The notes under the pieces were generated by a model, which saw only the letters and a program-made list of their open reading frames with translations, did not search any database and was not told the DNA's origin. DNA of 64,000 nucleotides. It comes from Sthenelais limicola. Its lineage: Eukaryota; Annelida; Polychaeta; Phyllodocida; Sigalionidae. The translations under genes were made by a program, and so were the position numbers. Where the stretch lies: the NCBI GenBank assembly GCA_942159475.1, contig OW804102.1:29270873-29334872 (forward strand), given 5' to 3'. Numbering within the stretch: the stretch's first letter is position 1; every line of letters begins with the position of its first letter. This document shows positions 1 through 13,500 of this stretch, one piece after another.

Positions 1-148
1 GTTGAAACATTGTAAGGGGGTATATATATAAAGGTTCATATATTATGTGAATGGATAAAGCATACTGTCTGATTATGACTCTTACTCTTATTACTAGCCT
101 TTCAGTTTTAACCAGGAATATAGACCTACCTCCTCATTGACTTTTAAA

Positions 149-1591
149 ATGATGATCAACATGTTATTCTCATTCCAGGTCTTTTTCACAATCCTTTTGG
201 GAATTAATCTAGTGATCTTTTTTAAGATCTTGTTTACAACCACAACCGATAGCCCAGCCATGGAAATCAAGCTTTCTGAGGAAGACCGAGAATTGATAGT
301 TCAGGAGGTAATGAATAAGATGCTCATGTATGACCGAGGAGTAATTGACAGGAATAGACAACAAAGAACTATGCAAAAGGAAAGCCCAAACATAAGTGAC
401 CATGAATGTAGCAGCCCAAGTCAGTGCATTAAGTTCAAAAGCATTTACTACCTCAAAATCCAGAAAACAGGATCAACAACAGCATTCAATATGCTTTTAA
501 GATATGCAATGCGAAATGATTATAGAGTGACAGTTTACAAAACGCGACCTCAATTCGGAAAGGATAAATTTTCGAGTTGTTTGATACCAAAGTTTATACC
601 AGGAAAATCTCCAAAATACAATATTATTGCTGACCATTCTATGTATTCAAAACCAGACATAGAGGCTGTTCTTGAGACACCGATAGCATACCTTACAATG
701 ATAAGACACCCAACTCGCCAGCTAGCTTCATTTCTTGAGTACACGCCCATATGGCAGAAAATGAATTTGACTAAGAAAACAGCCATCACAGAATACTTAC
801 AAAAGTTGACAACCTATGAAAAAACTAAATTCATCTCCAAGAAACAACTATCAACGTATAACTGGATAATCAACTGGCAATCAAAGGTGCTGGGATTTAA
901 TGTGCATAAGAAAATTGGCAGTAAAGACTTTCTTTTCCATTTCCAAGAAGTCTGTGATACGTTTCTTGTAGGTTTATCCGATTATTACGACGAATCGATG
1001 ATATTTTTCCGGAGAAAGCTGCATCTAAGTTTCCTCGATGTGCTATACGTAAAATTAAGGAAGTCATCAGGCCCGAGAATCATAGACAAATCTACGTCAG
1101 AAATGGTTTGCGACCTTGACAATTTTGATTGTTTCATGTACGACCATTTTAACCAGACGTTCTGGAATGCAGTTGAAGCCGAGGGCCCAGGATTCCGAGA
1201 AGAAACGGAATACTATAAAGTGGTCCTTGGGAGAATATATGATTACTGTAAAATGATAACAGCTAAAATGTATAGGTATAGGACCAGGATTCCAGAAGTA
1301 CTTCGTAATACAACTGAGTTCATTCCAGTAGGCAAAACAAAATGGAGCGAAGCTTTCAATATCACAGCCTGGGACTGTGCAATAATGAGAGTGGACGAGA
1401 GACCGTTCAGTCATTTATTTTATTTTCTCCAAAATGAAAATGCGTGTGACAAGCTTGATGACCCAATAATTACTAAATGTCCTCTACCTTGGAAAAACAT
1501 GACCTGTACTAGCTATTGTCAGGGAGCGAGAAACCATACATCTAAAATTATAGCATTGTTATCTGATCCAAAAACCTACTTATGGTCTTGA
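149..1591 (+). CDS. Galactose-3-O-sulfotransferase-like type II Golgi enzyme
   Basis: The 480-residue product matches the Gal3ST/cerebroside sulfotransferase family, Golgi enzymes that transfer sulfate from PAPS to the 3-OH of galactose on glycolipids or glycoproteins. A short N-terminal hydrophobic segment (about residues 7-29) fits a type II anchor. The 5'-phosphosulfate loop is visible as KIQKTGSTT near residue 104 and the 3'-phosphate motif as RHPTRQLASF near residue 186. A conserved WDCAIMRV and a Cys-rich tail follow. Several N-glycosylation sequons are present. The first in-frame ATG is at 149; TTG at 137 is not a plausible animal start. A good splice acceptor (TTCTCATTCCAG) ends at 178 in phase 0, so the true coding exon may begin at 179 with earlier exons outside the window. 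The exact acceptor substrate cannot be read from the sequence. Confidence 0.85.
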   Translation: MMINMLFSFQVFFTILLGINLVIFFKILFTTTTDSPAMEIKLSEEDRELIVQEVMNKMLMYDRGVIDRNRQQRTMQKESPNISDHECSSPSQCIKFKSIYYLKIQKTGSTTAFNMLLRYAMRNDYRVTVYKTRPQFGKDKFSSCLIPKFIPGKSPKYNIIADHSMYSKPDIEAVLETPIAYLTMIRHPTRQLASFLEYTPIWQKMNLTKKTAITEYLQKLTTYEKTKFISKKQLSTYNWIINWQSKVLGFNVHKKIGSKDFLFHFQEVCDTFLVGLSDYYDESMIFFRRKLHLSFLDVLYVKLRKSSGPRIIDKSTSEMVCDLDNFDCFMYDHFNQTFWNAVEAEGPGFREETEYYKVVLGRIYDYCKMITAKMYRYRTRIPEVLRNTTEFIPVGKTKWSEAFNITAWDCAIMRVDERPFSHLFYFLQNENACDKLDDPIITKCPLPWKNMTCTSYCQGARNHTSKIIALLSDPKTYLWS

Positions 1592-3533
1592 TGTGTTTCT
1601 CTAGATATTTTCTTGAAAACATAAACAAGGTTAACTGACACCAACGAGCTAGTTAACTGTTTTATTATATTTGCTCTTAATAATATCAATACAAAATTTC
1701 TTTGAGTTATAAAGTTGAACTTTGTCGGTATAAACTTAAAAATATCAATTAAGATCAGATAATATGTGAATTTACCATTTTTTTTACCTTTGCTATTCTG
1801 ACAGCAATTGTACACTGATCCAACCTGACGACCTGATCCAAATATGTATTTATTATATGCGCATCCCTCTTGAGAGGTGCAATGAGTGGGGTGCAATAAA
1901 AATATACTTATGGTACGTTTACTATAAAAATGTAGTTGTCTAAAAATAGCTCAGTAGGCCTAAATACCGCATGATATCAGCTGGGCTCTCAGCGGGGCAC
2001 CGGGGCTCTCTGAGAGTTGTTTAATATTTTTTCAGTGATATCTGATGACATAATATGATCAAATTTTATGCACATATGTTAAATATAGAATGGAACTCGC
2101 CGACAATACGGCATCATTCTTATGCAGACAAATCTTGTCCAATAAATTTGTTATTATTGCTGGCTTGTTCCATTCTCTCTCTATATATCTATGTGGTTTT
2201 CTACCACTGCTTGTACATTTGAGAGATATTGGGGTTATATTTTCTCATGAGGTCTCATCCTAAACTCAAAGGAGTAAACACTGCTAAAGATATTGACTTT
2301 CATTTCTGTCGCTTAAATATGAAGTCTTCTCAAATTTCACTTTTGCTATCAGTCCTCTCTTCACTATATGCGACTGTAGTGGGTTTTGAGACATATCTTG
2401 CCAGCTGCCAGCCTCCATGCTCACTATCACAGTCACAGGTCAGTCAGTGGTCACCCATCACCTGACCTGTGATTATCCTGATTAATCAGGCCCAGAAACA
2501 CTGAAAAAGTCACACTTGTATAGTAAGTGACCCCCAACGAAACATGACCCTGTGCTTTTTTGAGAGAAAAAAAGCCAAAGGCTTCTCGAAATATTTGGAC
2601 TGTCACCCTGCCATTAAGGTTGAGCCTTAAGTCTTCTGCTCACCTACCTGCTGCCTTAAAACTTGACTTTTCATCATAGGTTGAACCTCTTTAAGTACTC
2701 TCAAAAGCTGGCCAGCAAAGTTTAATTAAGAATGGTCCTGAGAGATTTTTTGATTTGACCAATAAATAAAAAGTTCTCGCAAACCGCACATCTGAAGCAA
2801 GGGGAGTTCAAAGATGGCTGCCAAAACAAAAAGATGATGGAACAGCGAGCAGGGAAGCAGCATGGGAGAGCCACTGCCGCTATGAGCCAATCAGATGTGA
2901 CCACTGGCAATGAGGTCATAGTGCAGAGTAGGGAAGCCTCTCCATCAGAAAAACATTGAAGCACTGCCACTCCTCATAGGTACAAACTCAGGGATTATAA
3001 TTTATTCTGTTAAAAAGCTCACAAAATAGAGAATCAAATCTTAAAATCTAAATGTCTGCAGGCGTCTTATGGTGTTCCGTAAGGTTGCCTGCAGGCCTCG
3101 TCAAGCAAAACACCGAGTCCAGACAACCCTTGTTGTGGCGAAGTTAAGCCGGATCTCCCGGCTCTGCACTGCAGTTGTTTGCGCCAAAACCATAATTTTA
3201 AAAGCTTTGATTATTTCCATCGATATAACAAATAAAGAGAGATGAAAATAATCTTACTAAACTAACCAGCCAACCAGTTACCGTACACCAATTTTTGCAC
3301 GGATACTCCTCTGGACCTGGTGGACGGTCTACGATATTGAGCCTACAGCCAGCAGGGTTGGGGGTGGTATAAATCCCTGTCAACCATGATATATTGATTC
3401 ACATACAAAGTCAACTATACAGATACCTAAAGATAAGTTCGTTGAGAGGCATGTCGAGTTTTTCAGCATTGCAGAGCTCTACATCATAAGGTAGAATGAT
3501 TTTAGTTTACACCCTTTTAGACTTTCATTATGG

Positions 3534-4905
3534 GGGAACTCCACTATAAAATTGTTGGCAACTTTTCATGACAGTGTTGGCGTGCAGAAATGTCTAGTGG
3601 AAGAAGTTATAATGAATTGGAAACTGCTCACCTACTTGTATTATTGTCAAATAATAGTTTAAGAAACTTCGAGATGTGGATTGCAGTGTATTAGACACTA
3701 ACAACAAATGGACATTTAGTCTTAGGTAGGAGGGCGGGGGTAGGGTCCAAAGTCAGAATCATTAAAAAAACAACCGGAAAAAACATCAGAAAATAACAAA
3801 AAATATTCGCGGGCATCATTTATGTACAATTATTATCCTGGACATTACCCCGCTAGGACATCTACCATCCAGGACATCTACCATTCTAGGACATTCACCC
3901 TCCTTATCTGAAGTTATAAGGGAATTTTGGTAAATGGATTATCTAGAATATACACCTCTTTTATTACGGGATGTGGAGTGGAATGAGGTAAGGAATGGAT
4001 GACTATTCTTTCCTGTCACAATGATTTATGTTACCCCCTGCCTTAATGAAGCTGGATATCAATCATGGACTCTCCTAATATTATTTTTAATCACAGTCTA
4101 CAACGACAACAGCAAAAGTAATGGTATTCTTAGTATTTTTGTCCATGGTATTTGAAGTCAAGTTTGTTAAGTGAAACAGATCGGTGCTATTAGTATTAGA
4201 TACCAAGAGTTGGTATTGTAATATCTAGTACTGTTATAGTGCATACTATATTCAAAATGCTTATTCAATGTGATTGTGTAATATGATATCAATAATGCTC
4301 GATATCTTAATTCAAAATAAACATATACATTTATAATGATATGCTTATATAATAATATACACACAGAGAATATCAAACACCATTTATTATTAACCTCCAT
4401 ACAAGGGGCGTATATTGACATACTATAGACTTGGTAGGTTAGATAACATACATAAGTTCTCGTTTAGCATAAAACAAACTTAATTTATTTAGTAATTTAT
4501 TCTTAATTTATATTGTGTGGTCAGTTACAGCAGAGAATATTACAAAATGTAAAAATGGTATAGCTGAATAAACAAGCCTAAGAGCTAGACGTTTCTACAA
4601 CATACAACTATGGTTCAGTTTAGTCATATCCTCCAAATACACATTGACATTAATTAAGGCAGGGTTAAATAATAAATGATGTCCCCAAAGTAAATATCCT
4701 TATTTATAAACATTCCCAACGTTCATTTAACGGAATCAAATCCTAGCACAGATACAACATTGCCCAGAGAATGCCGCAACAGTTCAGACATTTCTCCATT
4801 CATATTGTTGTTGCCAACATGGAATGAACGGATATTTGTTGGCAACAGAAAGTTTGTCGTAGCAGGGTTTTTCAGTCCCCCCCCTATAAATTAGTGGAGT
4901 TCCCC
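3534..4905. mobile_element. Candidate non-autonomous element with GGGGAACTCCACTATAAA ends
   Basis: The left end reads GGGGAACTCCACTATAAA. The right end carries TATAAATTAGTGGAGTTCCCC-type sequence in inverted orientation. The same end motif (ACTCCACTAT) recurs in the 6926-7152 element. No transposase is inside. It could instead be two separate solo ends. Confidence 0.35.
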
Positions 4906-5457
4906 TAACGACTCATTTCATGTTTGCAACAAAAACGCACATGGAGGAGTGTCAGATGTGTTGCCACTTTCTCTAGGAGCTGTTGTTTCTGTGTGGAGAT
5001 GTGTAGCAACACATCAGTGGGTAACAACAAAAGTGGTTACCGCCGTTTTCCCCTCAAGTGGAGTTCCGCTATTAGAATAAACTAAATATAGGTTCTGCTT
5101 GGAGATTTTATTCACGACTTAGATTTTACTTGTCTTCATACTACAAGATCTAGCCTATACTTACAAACACCAGAGCCATACATAGACATTGGTCCTCTGA
5201 ATCATAACCTGATCTGCCAGCCCTCCTATCATTGCATGGTTTTGTCGCTACAAAAGCCAGGCCTGATAACAAAATCTCCAGGGACGGCACTCTATATTAA
5301 TTAGTCAACAGTATTGGGCTGTCAGGGTTCGATTTGTGGGCATGCTTATAAAACCCAACTTTCTTTGCTTCATTTCTTTAATCAAATACTTATCGAATGC
5401 CATCTCCACTGGAACTCGTCCTATAATTATTCAATTACAGTTCCATTTCCTTTATAT

Positions 5458-5670
5458 GGGTCAGATCGCCTGAAAATGTACAGTCGGCAACTCTACACAT
5501 TTAGTAAATTCCGCTAAATTAGACTGAATAATGGTACTAACTATATCTAAATACATTTAATATTGCCTTGATCCAAACAGTCTGTTTGGTTATGTTGAAC
5601 TGTATTTTGAACCTGGCTTTTGTCATAAATTTGGGTAATTTGAGAGGATTGGTGAAGGCGAATTGTACAT
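5458..5670 (+). repeat. MITE family A, copy 1 (right end truncated)
   Basis: It starts GGGTCAGATCGCCTGAAAAT and keeps the internal family signature (CATTTAGTAAATTC, TTGAACTGTATTTTGAACCTG, GAGAGGATTGGTGAAGGCGAA). It breaks off at TTGTACAT, before the terminal CTGACCC. Confidence 0.75.
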
Positions 5671-5796
5671 ATATGTATATATGTCCACTAATGTATCTAT
5701 GCCCAGAAAAATGTACATTGTTGTGTGTGAGGTTGCTTGCATAATTTTAAGTCTGTGTTTCCAGTTAGTACAGTTCCAAAATCCCGGGGCCACTTG

Positions 5797-6085
5797 AAAT
5801 TGAAACGTAATGATTTCATCCCATCGATTTCATTATGCACAAATCCTATTTACCATGAAATTGCCAAGAAATATTTGATGCACTAACAATAAAGATTCAG
5901 GTGACATATATGAATTAGACACATGAAATGTAACTTTTTTTTTCTGAAGTTTATTATGAAATAATTCACAAAGCTCCAAGCGATAATCTAACGACTACTT
6001 CTTTATGATTTGATATTGAAACGTAATGATTCCATCCCATCGAACTTATTATGCACAAATTCTGTTTACAATGAACAATGAATAA
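5797..6085. repeat. Duplicated ~60-bp block
   Basis: TTGAAACGTAATGATTTCAT and the following ~45 bases near 5799 recur near 6017 with a few substitutions, about 217 bp apart. Confidence 0.55.
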
Positions 6086-6753
6086 ATACTTTTATCTTTA
6101 GGAATATGGAATATATGTGTGAAAATAGATGATTGATGCACAATTTTAGAATTTTTTTGTGCGACGACAGGTCAATTAATTAATGTGGTCTATTTTGTGA
6201 AGTTTATCCCTTCGGAAACTTCCAAACTCCCTTGTCGGTGCTGTTCCAATGGGTAAAGTGCTTGAATCATAACCTGTAATGCAACATTTAGGATATAATG
6301 TAACTGATGGAAAGCGTTGTGCAAAGATAAAATATTCAATATAATCGACCTAATATAATATAATCGACCTAATTCTATTATTTCTTTCTCCGTAGATATT
6401 AATAACACTGATGAGAGGCAAAAAACCGGATCGGTGGGAACCTCCTTTAAGTGTTATAATAGATGGTGTTGAGCTCTTCGATGAGAGCTGGGTCCTGTTG
6501 CATATTAGTCCCCGTTTGTTGGTCTGGCGGGGAGGAATGGAGAGCCTTAGAGGGACGTCTAAGGAGGAAGTTGTTTTTGCTAGCAGTGGCGATGGTGCCG
6601 CCACCTGACGAGGGCGGCAGACGGGTCTGGCCATGCATGAGATTCGGGGGACCGCAGCTTTTGGGACGGCGTAGTATATTCGGATCATTTGTTGGTGTTA
6701 AAGAAATGATAGTAACAGCCCAACAAAAGGGGACTAAAGGCATTAGAGCATTC

Positions 6754-6853
6754 GGTTATGGTGCTTTGGATTGATTATGGCTGCCGGAACCAGAACTCGG
6801 CTTCGCCTCGTTCTGGTTCACGGCAGCCATAATCAATCCAAAGCACCATAACC
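6754..6853. repeat. Near-perfect 100-bp hairpin
   Basis: Two ~43-bp arms (outer ends GGTTATGGTGC and GCACCATAACC) flank a ~13-bp loop. The arms differ by about one base. It is probably a recent foldback MITE or the junction of two transposon ends. Confidence 0.75.
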
Positions 6854-6925
6854 TCATCCTCTAACCGCCTAATAAATCAGCACCTAAAATGTTCCCTGCT
6901 AAGTTATGTTTCCTTTCCTTATGCA

Positions 6926-7152
6926 GGGACTCCACTATGGGAAAAACGGCAAAAAACGGCTGCGACGAATTTTTTGCGACAAAATATCTAATCAAGTGAG
7001 ATATTTTGCAATTGTTGGCAACAAATTAATGTGTTGCCGACAACCTATTTTACCCCTTTTCCACTAGTGATTTGTGTGCGCCGAATTTTTAGTCATGTCG
7101 ACGACAAATTTTGCCTGTCGGCGCCGTTTTTTACCTATAGTGGAGTCGCCCT
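6926..7152. mobile_element. Small inverted-repeat element (ACTCCACTAT family)
   Basis: The left end GGACTCCACTATGGGAAAAA and the right end TTTTTTACCTATAGTGGAGTC are inverted repeats. AACGGC/GCCG sequence lies just inside both. There is no coding content. Confidence 0.5.
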
Positions 7153-7537
7153 ATTATATCGGAATGCCGTGCTATAGGAATATGATTTAGCATTGCCCGT
7201 ATAGCAAAATCATGCCTTACATTTTCCTTACCAGCTGCTTAGTAAGGAAAAGTAGCCAAGTAAGGACAGTCTTAAGCAGGGATTTGTTATGCAACGGGCC
7301 CCACATGTCTTAGACTTACTTGATGTGGTGGAAGCACCTTCCTGTGCAGCCAGTATGTTCAGATCTGACATGGACACACTAAATGCTGAAATTATATTTT
7401 GCCCATTTTACTTTCACAAAGTCATATTGGGACTAGACAACCCATCCATATTTACATCAGACTCCTACCTCTGTAATTATTGTCTTTGCCCATGTTCTCC
7501 ACCAATCTTACACAATCCCTACAAATATCTTTTATTT

Positions 7538-10500
7538 CTATTCTTTGAGATGACAAGGGAGTTCCACTGGTGGTAGCAGTGCAATGGGTACTGTTCTCAT
7601 AAAACAAATTCTGGATTTTACAATCATTTATGCTGTCTATCAGGAAACTTTCTATTACACATATCTTAATACTGATATCTCTTTCGAGAGAACTCTTCAT
7701 TTCAACATATTTTGTCCAAGAAAGATGATATTTACAACTCAATATGAAGTCCATAGCAAAGGGTAAAAGAGCGTGGCAAATGCAGCAGGGGTTGCATATA
7801 CAGACCACTGCGACCATACAGACCTCGGCTCCCATATCAATACCCCCAAGTTTTCACTCCTGTTTTTACATGAAAACGATGAGAAATTGTTTCGCTCTCA
7901 ACATATGTGATACTTACATTATCAAACTTGGTGTCAATGAAAGCGATTACTATTTGATATTTTCTATATTTTTCTGGGGATTAAATCTCAAAGGTTTGTT
8001 ATGGGACTCTATGGGACATGCACCCAATACCGTAAAAATGTAACGCCTGGTTCGCAGCGCCACCTGCAATCAAAGAAACCAGGCTTAATGCCTGCTCATA
8101 GCCATTGGCAGAGAGGCTTGGTAGCTCCGCCCATACACTAGATGTATTCCTCATGTCATAATATATATTTCATTATCAAGCCTTTCCCTATACCATCATA
8201 TGATACACACACTTACTTCTTTGCTTCCGTTTTTCATGGCTCACTGCCTGGCCCGTCTTGTCAATACCTCTCCTGACGTTAGGATCCTTGCTCCTTCTGG
8301 TAGACCTGACTATTTAGAAATACAGACCAAGCAATATTAGCTAGCTCCCTTGCAACATATTGCACTGGGATTTAAAGACATTACTGGAAGACATTACAAA
8401 ATGGAGGTTATTTCCATGGATGTTGAATTGAATTGAAAAAAACCTTTTATTTGTCAAAGTTATAAAATAACAGTTACATAGAGAAAAAATGACAAGTAGG
8501 TCGACAGATTTCTGGGATAATCCCAGTTCTTCCAGTTGTTCCCATTGAATGACATGTTCGCAATATAGAAGGATATGAACTTAAATAATTGGGATCGAGA
8601 GGCAGGAGAGTGGTTTACTTTACATACTTTTGTAAACATTTTACTTTTAAAACAGCTTTTGATATACTTTCATTTAGTTCATGGAATAGTCAGCTATTCA
8701 AGGTGTGAAATTCAATTATTCATGAGGCAAAATGAAATACTTACTGAATATACCCAGGACAGAAATAATTGCCATCGCTACAATGAATGACGCCGCGGAT
8801 ATAAGGCTTATGGTCACACCATTCATCTCAATTGTGTCTTTCTCTGAAATATTTGCATTATAATATAAATATCTAAATTAAAAAGTAAATGAAAGTTTTG
8901 GTATCAAGTGCATCGGGTCGACAGTTATATCATTTGTAAAACGCGAGATCAATACCAGTTGGGCTGACAAGAGAATTATTGATACATTTGACTACTTTTC
9001 AATTTAAAAACTACCTCATCTTTATTAACAAATTGTATGAATTGGTTCTCGCTCGTAACAAAGAATACTGGGAGCCATAGAATTATGAATGTGGATGTTT
9101 TATGAAGCTATGCAGCAAAGTCAACCGGGTGAAATGTTCCAATTTTGGACAAATACCTTTCAGATGGGTAGGAAAGGAAGTGTGAATGCACATTTAATTA
9201 CACTCAGCGTTATCAATATAACATAGAAAAACGTACTGATAAAAATAAACATGTATCATTGTTTTGTTTGCTAGAATTCCTACCGTGACTGTCTTTGTCA
9301 ATTGCCCTAGTCTTTTGTCTGCGGATCCCTAGAAATTGAAATATTTTAAAGGTCATCTAAACTTGCAAGATTTCAATTCTGTGCATCGTGTTGGATTGTA
9401 TTTGATGGGATTGTACATGAATCACGATGGGATTGTACAAGAATCACAATTGCATTCAATAAATATAGCAAATGACACGATGGAGGGTTCAAACTGATCG
9501 AGACCCATCAGAAAACGGGACGAACCCCCATGGGGTGAGTTCCTTTTTTCTGATGGGTCAGATCAGTTTGAACCCAAACAGAGTGCCATTTGCTATTTAT
9601 TACACACTCTATTAGGATGTTAGAAAGTAAATTTAACTTGTATAGCCTATAGTTTAGCTCAAGGAGGCTTGATTCACCGCAATTTGTAGGCCTAAGTTAC
9701 GTGGTCGGGACGACATCACTTAGGCCTACACTGCACCAATGAAATTGCGTCTTTACCCGAACTGATCACGTATGCAGTTTGGGTCAACCAAACTGCACCT
9801 TTCTAACCTGAATATCGATACATTGGGCATCTTCTTTTAAGTGCAGGCAACTGTTGCATAACAAATCGTTACTAATTATTTTCCTTCCTTTCAACTTCAC
9901 TTTTCCTTGCTAAGCAGCTGGTAAGGAACATTTAGGGAAGGAATCTATACATTCAAGGCTAACCGTCATTCCTACAGGAGGAAATTCCTAGCTAAGCAGG
10001 GACAGATAGCTTAACAAAGAACATTTTAAGTAAGCATTACATATATGCAACATGTCCCAGAAAAATTCACAGAAATTGGTTCTCTAGGTATTCATTTAAA
10101 ATACAAAGATCATATATTCTACTTCTTACCATAAAAGATATATGCTGAGGTATATTACAGGTGTGTTGGATAACAAATACATTAAAATGTCGTCTATTTT
10201 GTGAAGTTTATCCCTTCGGACACTTCCAAACTACCTTGTCGATGAATTATCATTAGGTAAATACATAAGCTTGTGCACATTCCAGTCCAGGAAGCGTGCA
10301 GACCTAGAAGTCCTGCATTTGCATATTATGGAAATAGATTGCAGATGCAAGATATATTTTTATGATTAATTTGAATCGTTAAATCGCCTGCAGCGAACAC
10401 AGGAACCTTCAAAATGTATTTCCCCATTCTCCTCAATCATCATAGGGGGAATAAAGTAAACCTAAAATGTGATGCATCAATGGTTATTCCCAGTGTTTAT

Positions 10501-13500
10501 ATACATGGTATCTACAGTCCCCTATGGTCAGGTGGTTAGCATTTAAGACTGCCAAACTGGACATCAGGAATTTGAATCCCAGTACAGGCAGCCTTTTTAC
10601 ATTTGTCTCATTTTCAAGTCATTTTGTTTTTTAATTTCACTAATATCTTCACATCTTGGGCTTGGTTTTCTGTGGAACTCACACATACATAGTTATTGAT
10701 GCAATTCTCTTTTGATTTGTCAATGAACTAGAGAGGCTAAGATTGAATTAAGCTAGACAAATGAGATATATGAGGTTCGGTGATATGTTCTCTGTAATAG
10801 AGGCATTGGTGGTGGTCATAAGCTTGTGTTTATTTTTGCATGGGGCCACAATTCGTCTAGAGTTACAGCCTCTCAGATCAGATGAGAATGGTATGTCAGT
10901 GATTGAATGTCCTAATCGGATTTTAGGTTTAAACTCAGTCTGGAGGGAGTCTCTCAACTCTGAACCTAAGAAGTTCCAAAGAAGTCATTACCTTCATCAG
11001 CTGTATAGTTGTTTATATTATTGTAAAACGTTGTGTTAGTGTTAGGTTCTGTAGTTTCAGCAGCGGTTGTGGAATCCGATGTGAGTTCTGCATGAATGAT
11101 GAATATATAATTAAAATATATTTCTTACAACGTCCATATTCCTACATTATCTTTCTTTTATTGGTCTATAAATAGGGTTTATCAATTGTACACCAACACT
11201 TGTGGACATCGTTCCACATTTGCCCTATTCTGCTTAATTAGACTATAGGTATATTATATAACTGAGTATACTTGAAATTGTTTTGATTCAAAATTCTATT
11301 CGGTTTTGTTGAACTGTACATTCAAACCTCACTTTCTCTCTTTGAATTTGCTCACTTTCTTTGCTCACTAACAGATACTTACCAGGTGTGTCTGTGAAAC
11401 TGTTTTGTTCACTGGTGTTTGTAGTTGGTTTGTTCCTATTCGTACTGCTAGTTCCTGCAGTTGCAGTAGAGCTTAGTGGGATTGCTATTAAAAAGGACAA
11501 ATCGTATGAGAATGCTGAGGTTTGGTCACGTAGTGAGAAAGTAGTCCTCGGACTGGCTTAAACTCTAGTCTACTAGTGCTATAAATAATGACAGAGAACC
11601 AACAACTGTCTCTGCTTCTGTTCTAAATGCATTAAGTTGGTATGTACCAGGATGTAACATATTATGTACATCTTAGAAATCTGGGAAAAGGAGAAACTCA
11701 GATTGAGTGAAATGATATACATTCTAATATGGCAGCACCATTTATTAATGAGCTATAAGATTGTGCACTGTGTGCATCCTTATGAATGCAGAAATTACCT
11801 TCGTCAGTTGTGTAGCTATGGTTCTTATCAGAGCCTTCTGTTTTAGTCACTGGCCATGTTATCTCAGCTATTGGTTCTACAGTTGTGATCGTTTCTGGGC
11901 TGGTCACTGGCCACGTTGTCTCTAGATATGTTGCTCCTACAGTTGTCGTTGGTTCTGGCGTTAGTTATTTGAATAAGAAATAGATAATTACAATTTTATT
12001 CAGGCTATCCCTGAGTGTAAAGATGATTAAATACATGTATACGAAATCAGTTAGCAAACTTGTGCGATGATGATCTTTACAATAATATAGGTTAACATTA
12101 CAGGGGAATTAAAGAAGTTGTATGTCAGTGTAAAAGCTAAGGAAAACATGTTATATTTAGCATGGAACATTTACAGGTGATCTTATGTAAATAGCCATGT
12201 GTTTTACAATTTTTTCACAAAACGAAATAAAACATCATCGTTCCCATCATGCACTTGGTTTTTGTAAGTCATTTATACTAGCTAATCATTTTGCTGAAAA
12301 AGTTCTTGCAATTTTGGTAAAAATGTTGCTACATTTGCATGTCAAACCTGAACTGAATCTATCCCAGCATACACTGTAACATGCATGCCCAGTGGGACAT
12401 ACATATCCCCTATTGCCTATTTATTTGGTTTAAAACATGCATACTAATGCTAAACTAATGCATGCTGTGATACCAACACAAGTCATGCGACAAAGATACA
12501 CAACCTACTAGTATTTGTCAGGTGGTAGAAGTAATACTCAAGACGCTGTGATGATTTTCTCCGACAAATGTAATACCCCAGGTCCTTTTGATTCTTCTTA
12601 TCAAAAGCAAGGTTGTAGGTTTCCCAATCTATTCTCCTCCTTCTAGAGCTTATGTAGGACAGTTTCACCCCAGATACTTGCTGATAGAGGAGCCTTGTGC
12701 CGTGATACCACTGGACATTGGCTGGTATCTGCTCCTGGTTCGCACCACCTCCACATGGTAGTTCCATTTTAGTTAAGTACCGCTCACCTGGAGAAATAAT
12801 GAAGAGATTTTGCATTGTCATGTAGAGAAATGTCATTGTAGGGTCAGATCTTTAGAAAATGTACAATTGGCCGATCTACACATTTAGTAAATTCTGCTAA
12901 ATCAGACTGAAAATGGGTCAATACTAGGTATATCCGAGTATATTTGGTATTGCCCTGATTCAAACAAATTGTTTGGTTGTGTTGAGCTTATTTTGAACTT
13001 CACATCTGCCTTAAATCTGGATTATTTTGAAAGGATTGGTGAAGACCAATTGTACATTTTCAGGCGATTTCACCCAGTACATTAAAGTTAATTTAGAAGA
13101 GGACACCTAGGGAAATTATCATAATGATCTTAAAGTGGCAGTGGACAGTCATATATGGACAAAGCTTGCGTAAGTTAAAGTATTTCAAGTCGAGATAACC
13201 CAAACTAGAACCTCAGCAGTTTGGTATGTTTCAAGTTTTATCAAGGTTTGATGGATTTTATGAGTATGACTGTAGGCTTCTTTTGGCACCACAGCGATAA
13301 GCTTCTCTACTCGATGAATCTACCATAGAATTCAGCTATACCTTACCCATGTAATGTAGTTCTGTAGAAGAAGAACCACAAGGAAATACATGTGGGGGGT
13401 TCTCTTCAATAATTAAATGATGTGGCGCAAGATTTTGGGATGACCTTCCATCATTAGATGTTATATCTATACAGTTCACTTCCATCTGTATACTGTCAGT

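Larger units (their letters stand above)
1592..7530. other. Intergenic, repeat-bearing spacer
   Basis: I see no convincing gene here. The open frames are short and lack domains. It holds a candidate 1.4-kb inverted-repeat element (3534-4905), a truncated MITE (5458-5670), a duplicated ~60-bp block, a GC-rich multi-frame open patch (6411-6743), a near-perfect hairpin (6754-6853) and a second inverted-repeat element (6926-7152). Confidence 0.6.

Noticed and set aside
6350..6774. Overlapping open frames on both strands
   Set aside because: Five frames are open at once, which reflects composition rather than coding. No domain recognised; kept only as a possible remnant.
10516..10592. Functional tRNA gene
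   Set aside because: Box-like segments exist, but acceptor and anticodon stems do not pair convincingly.
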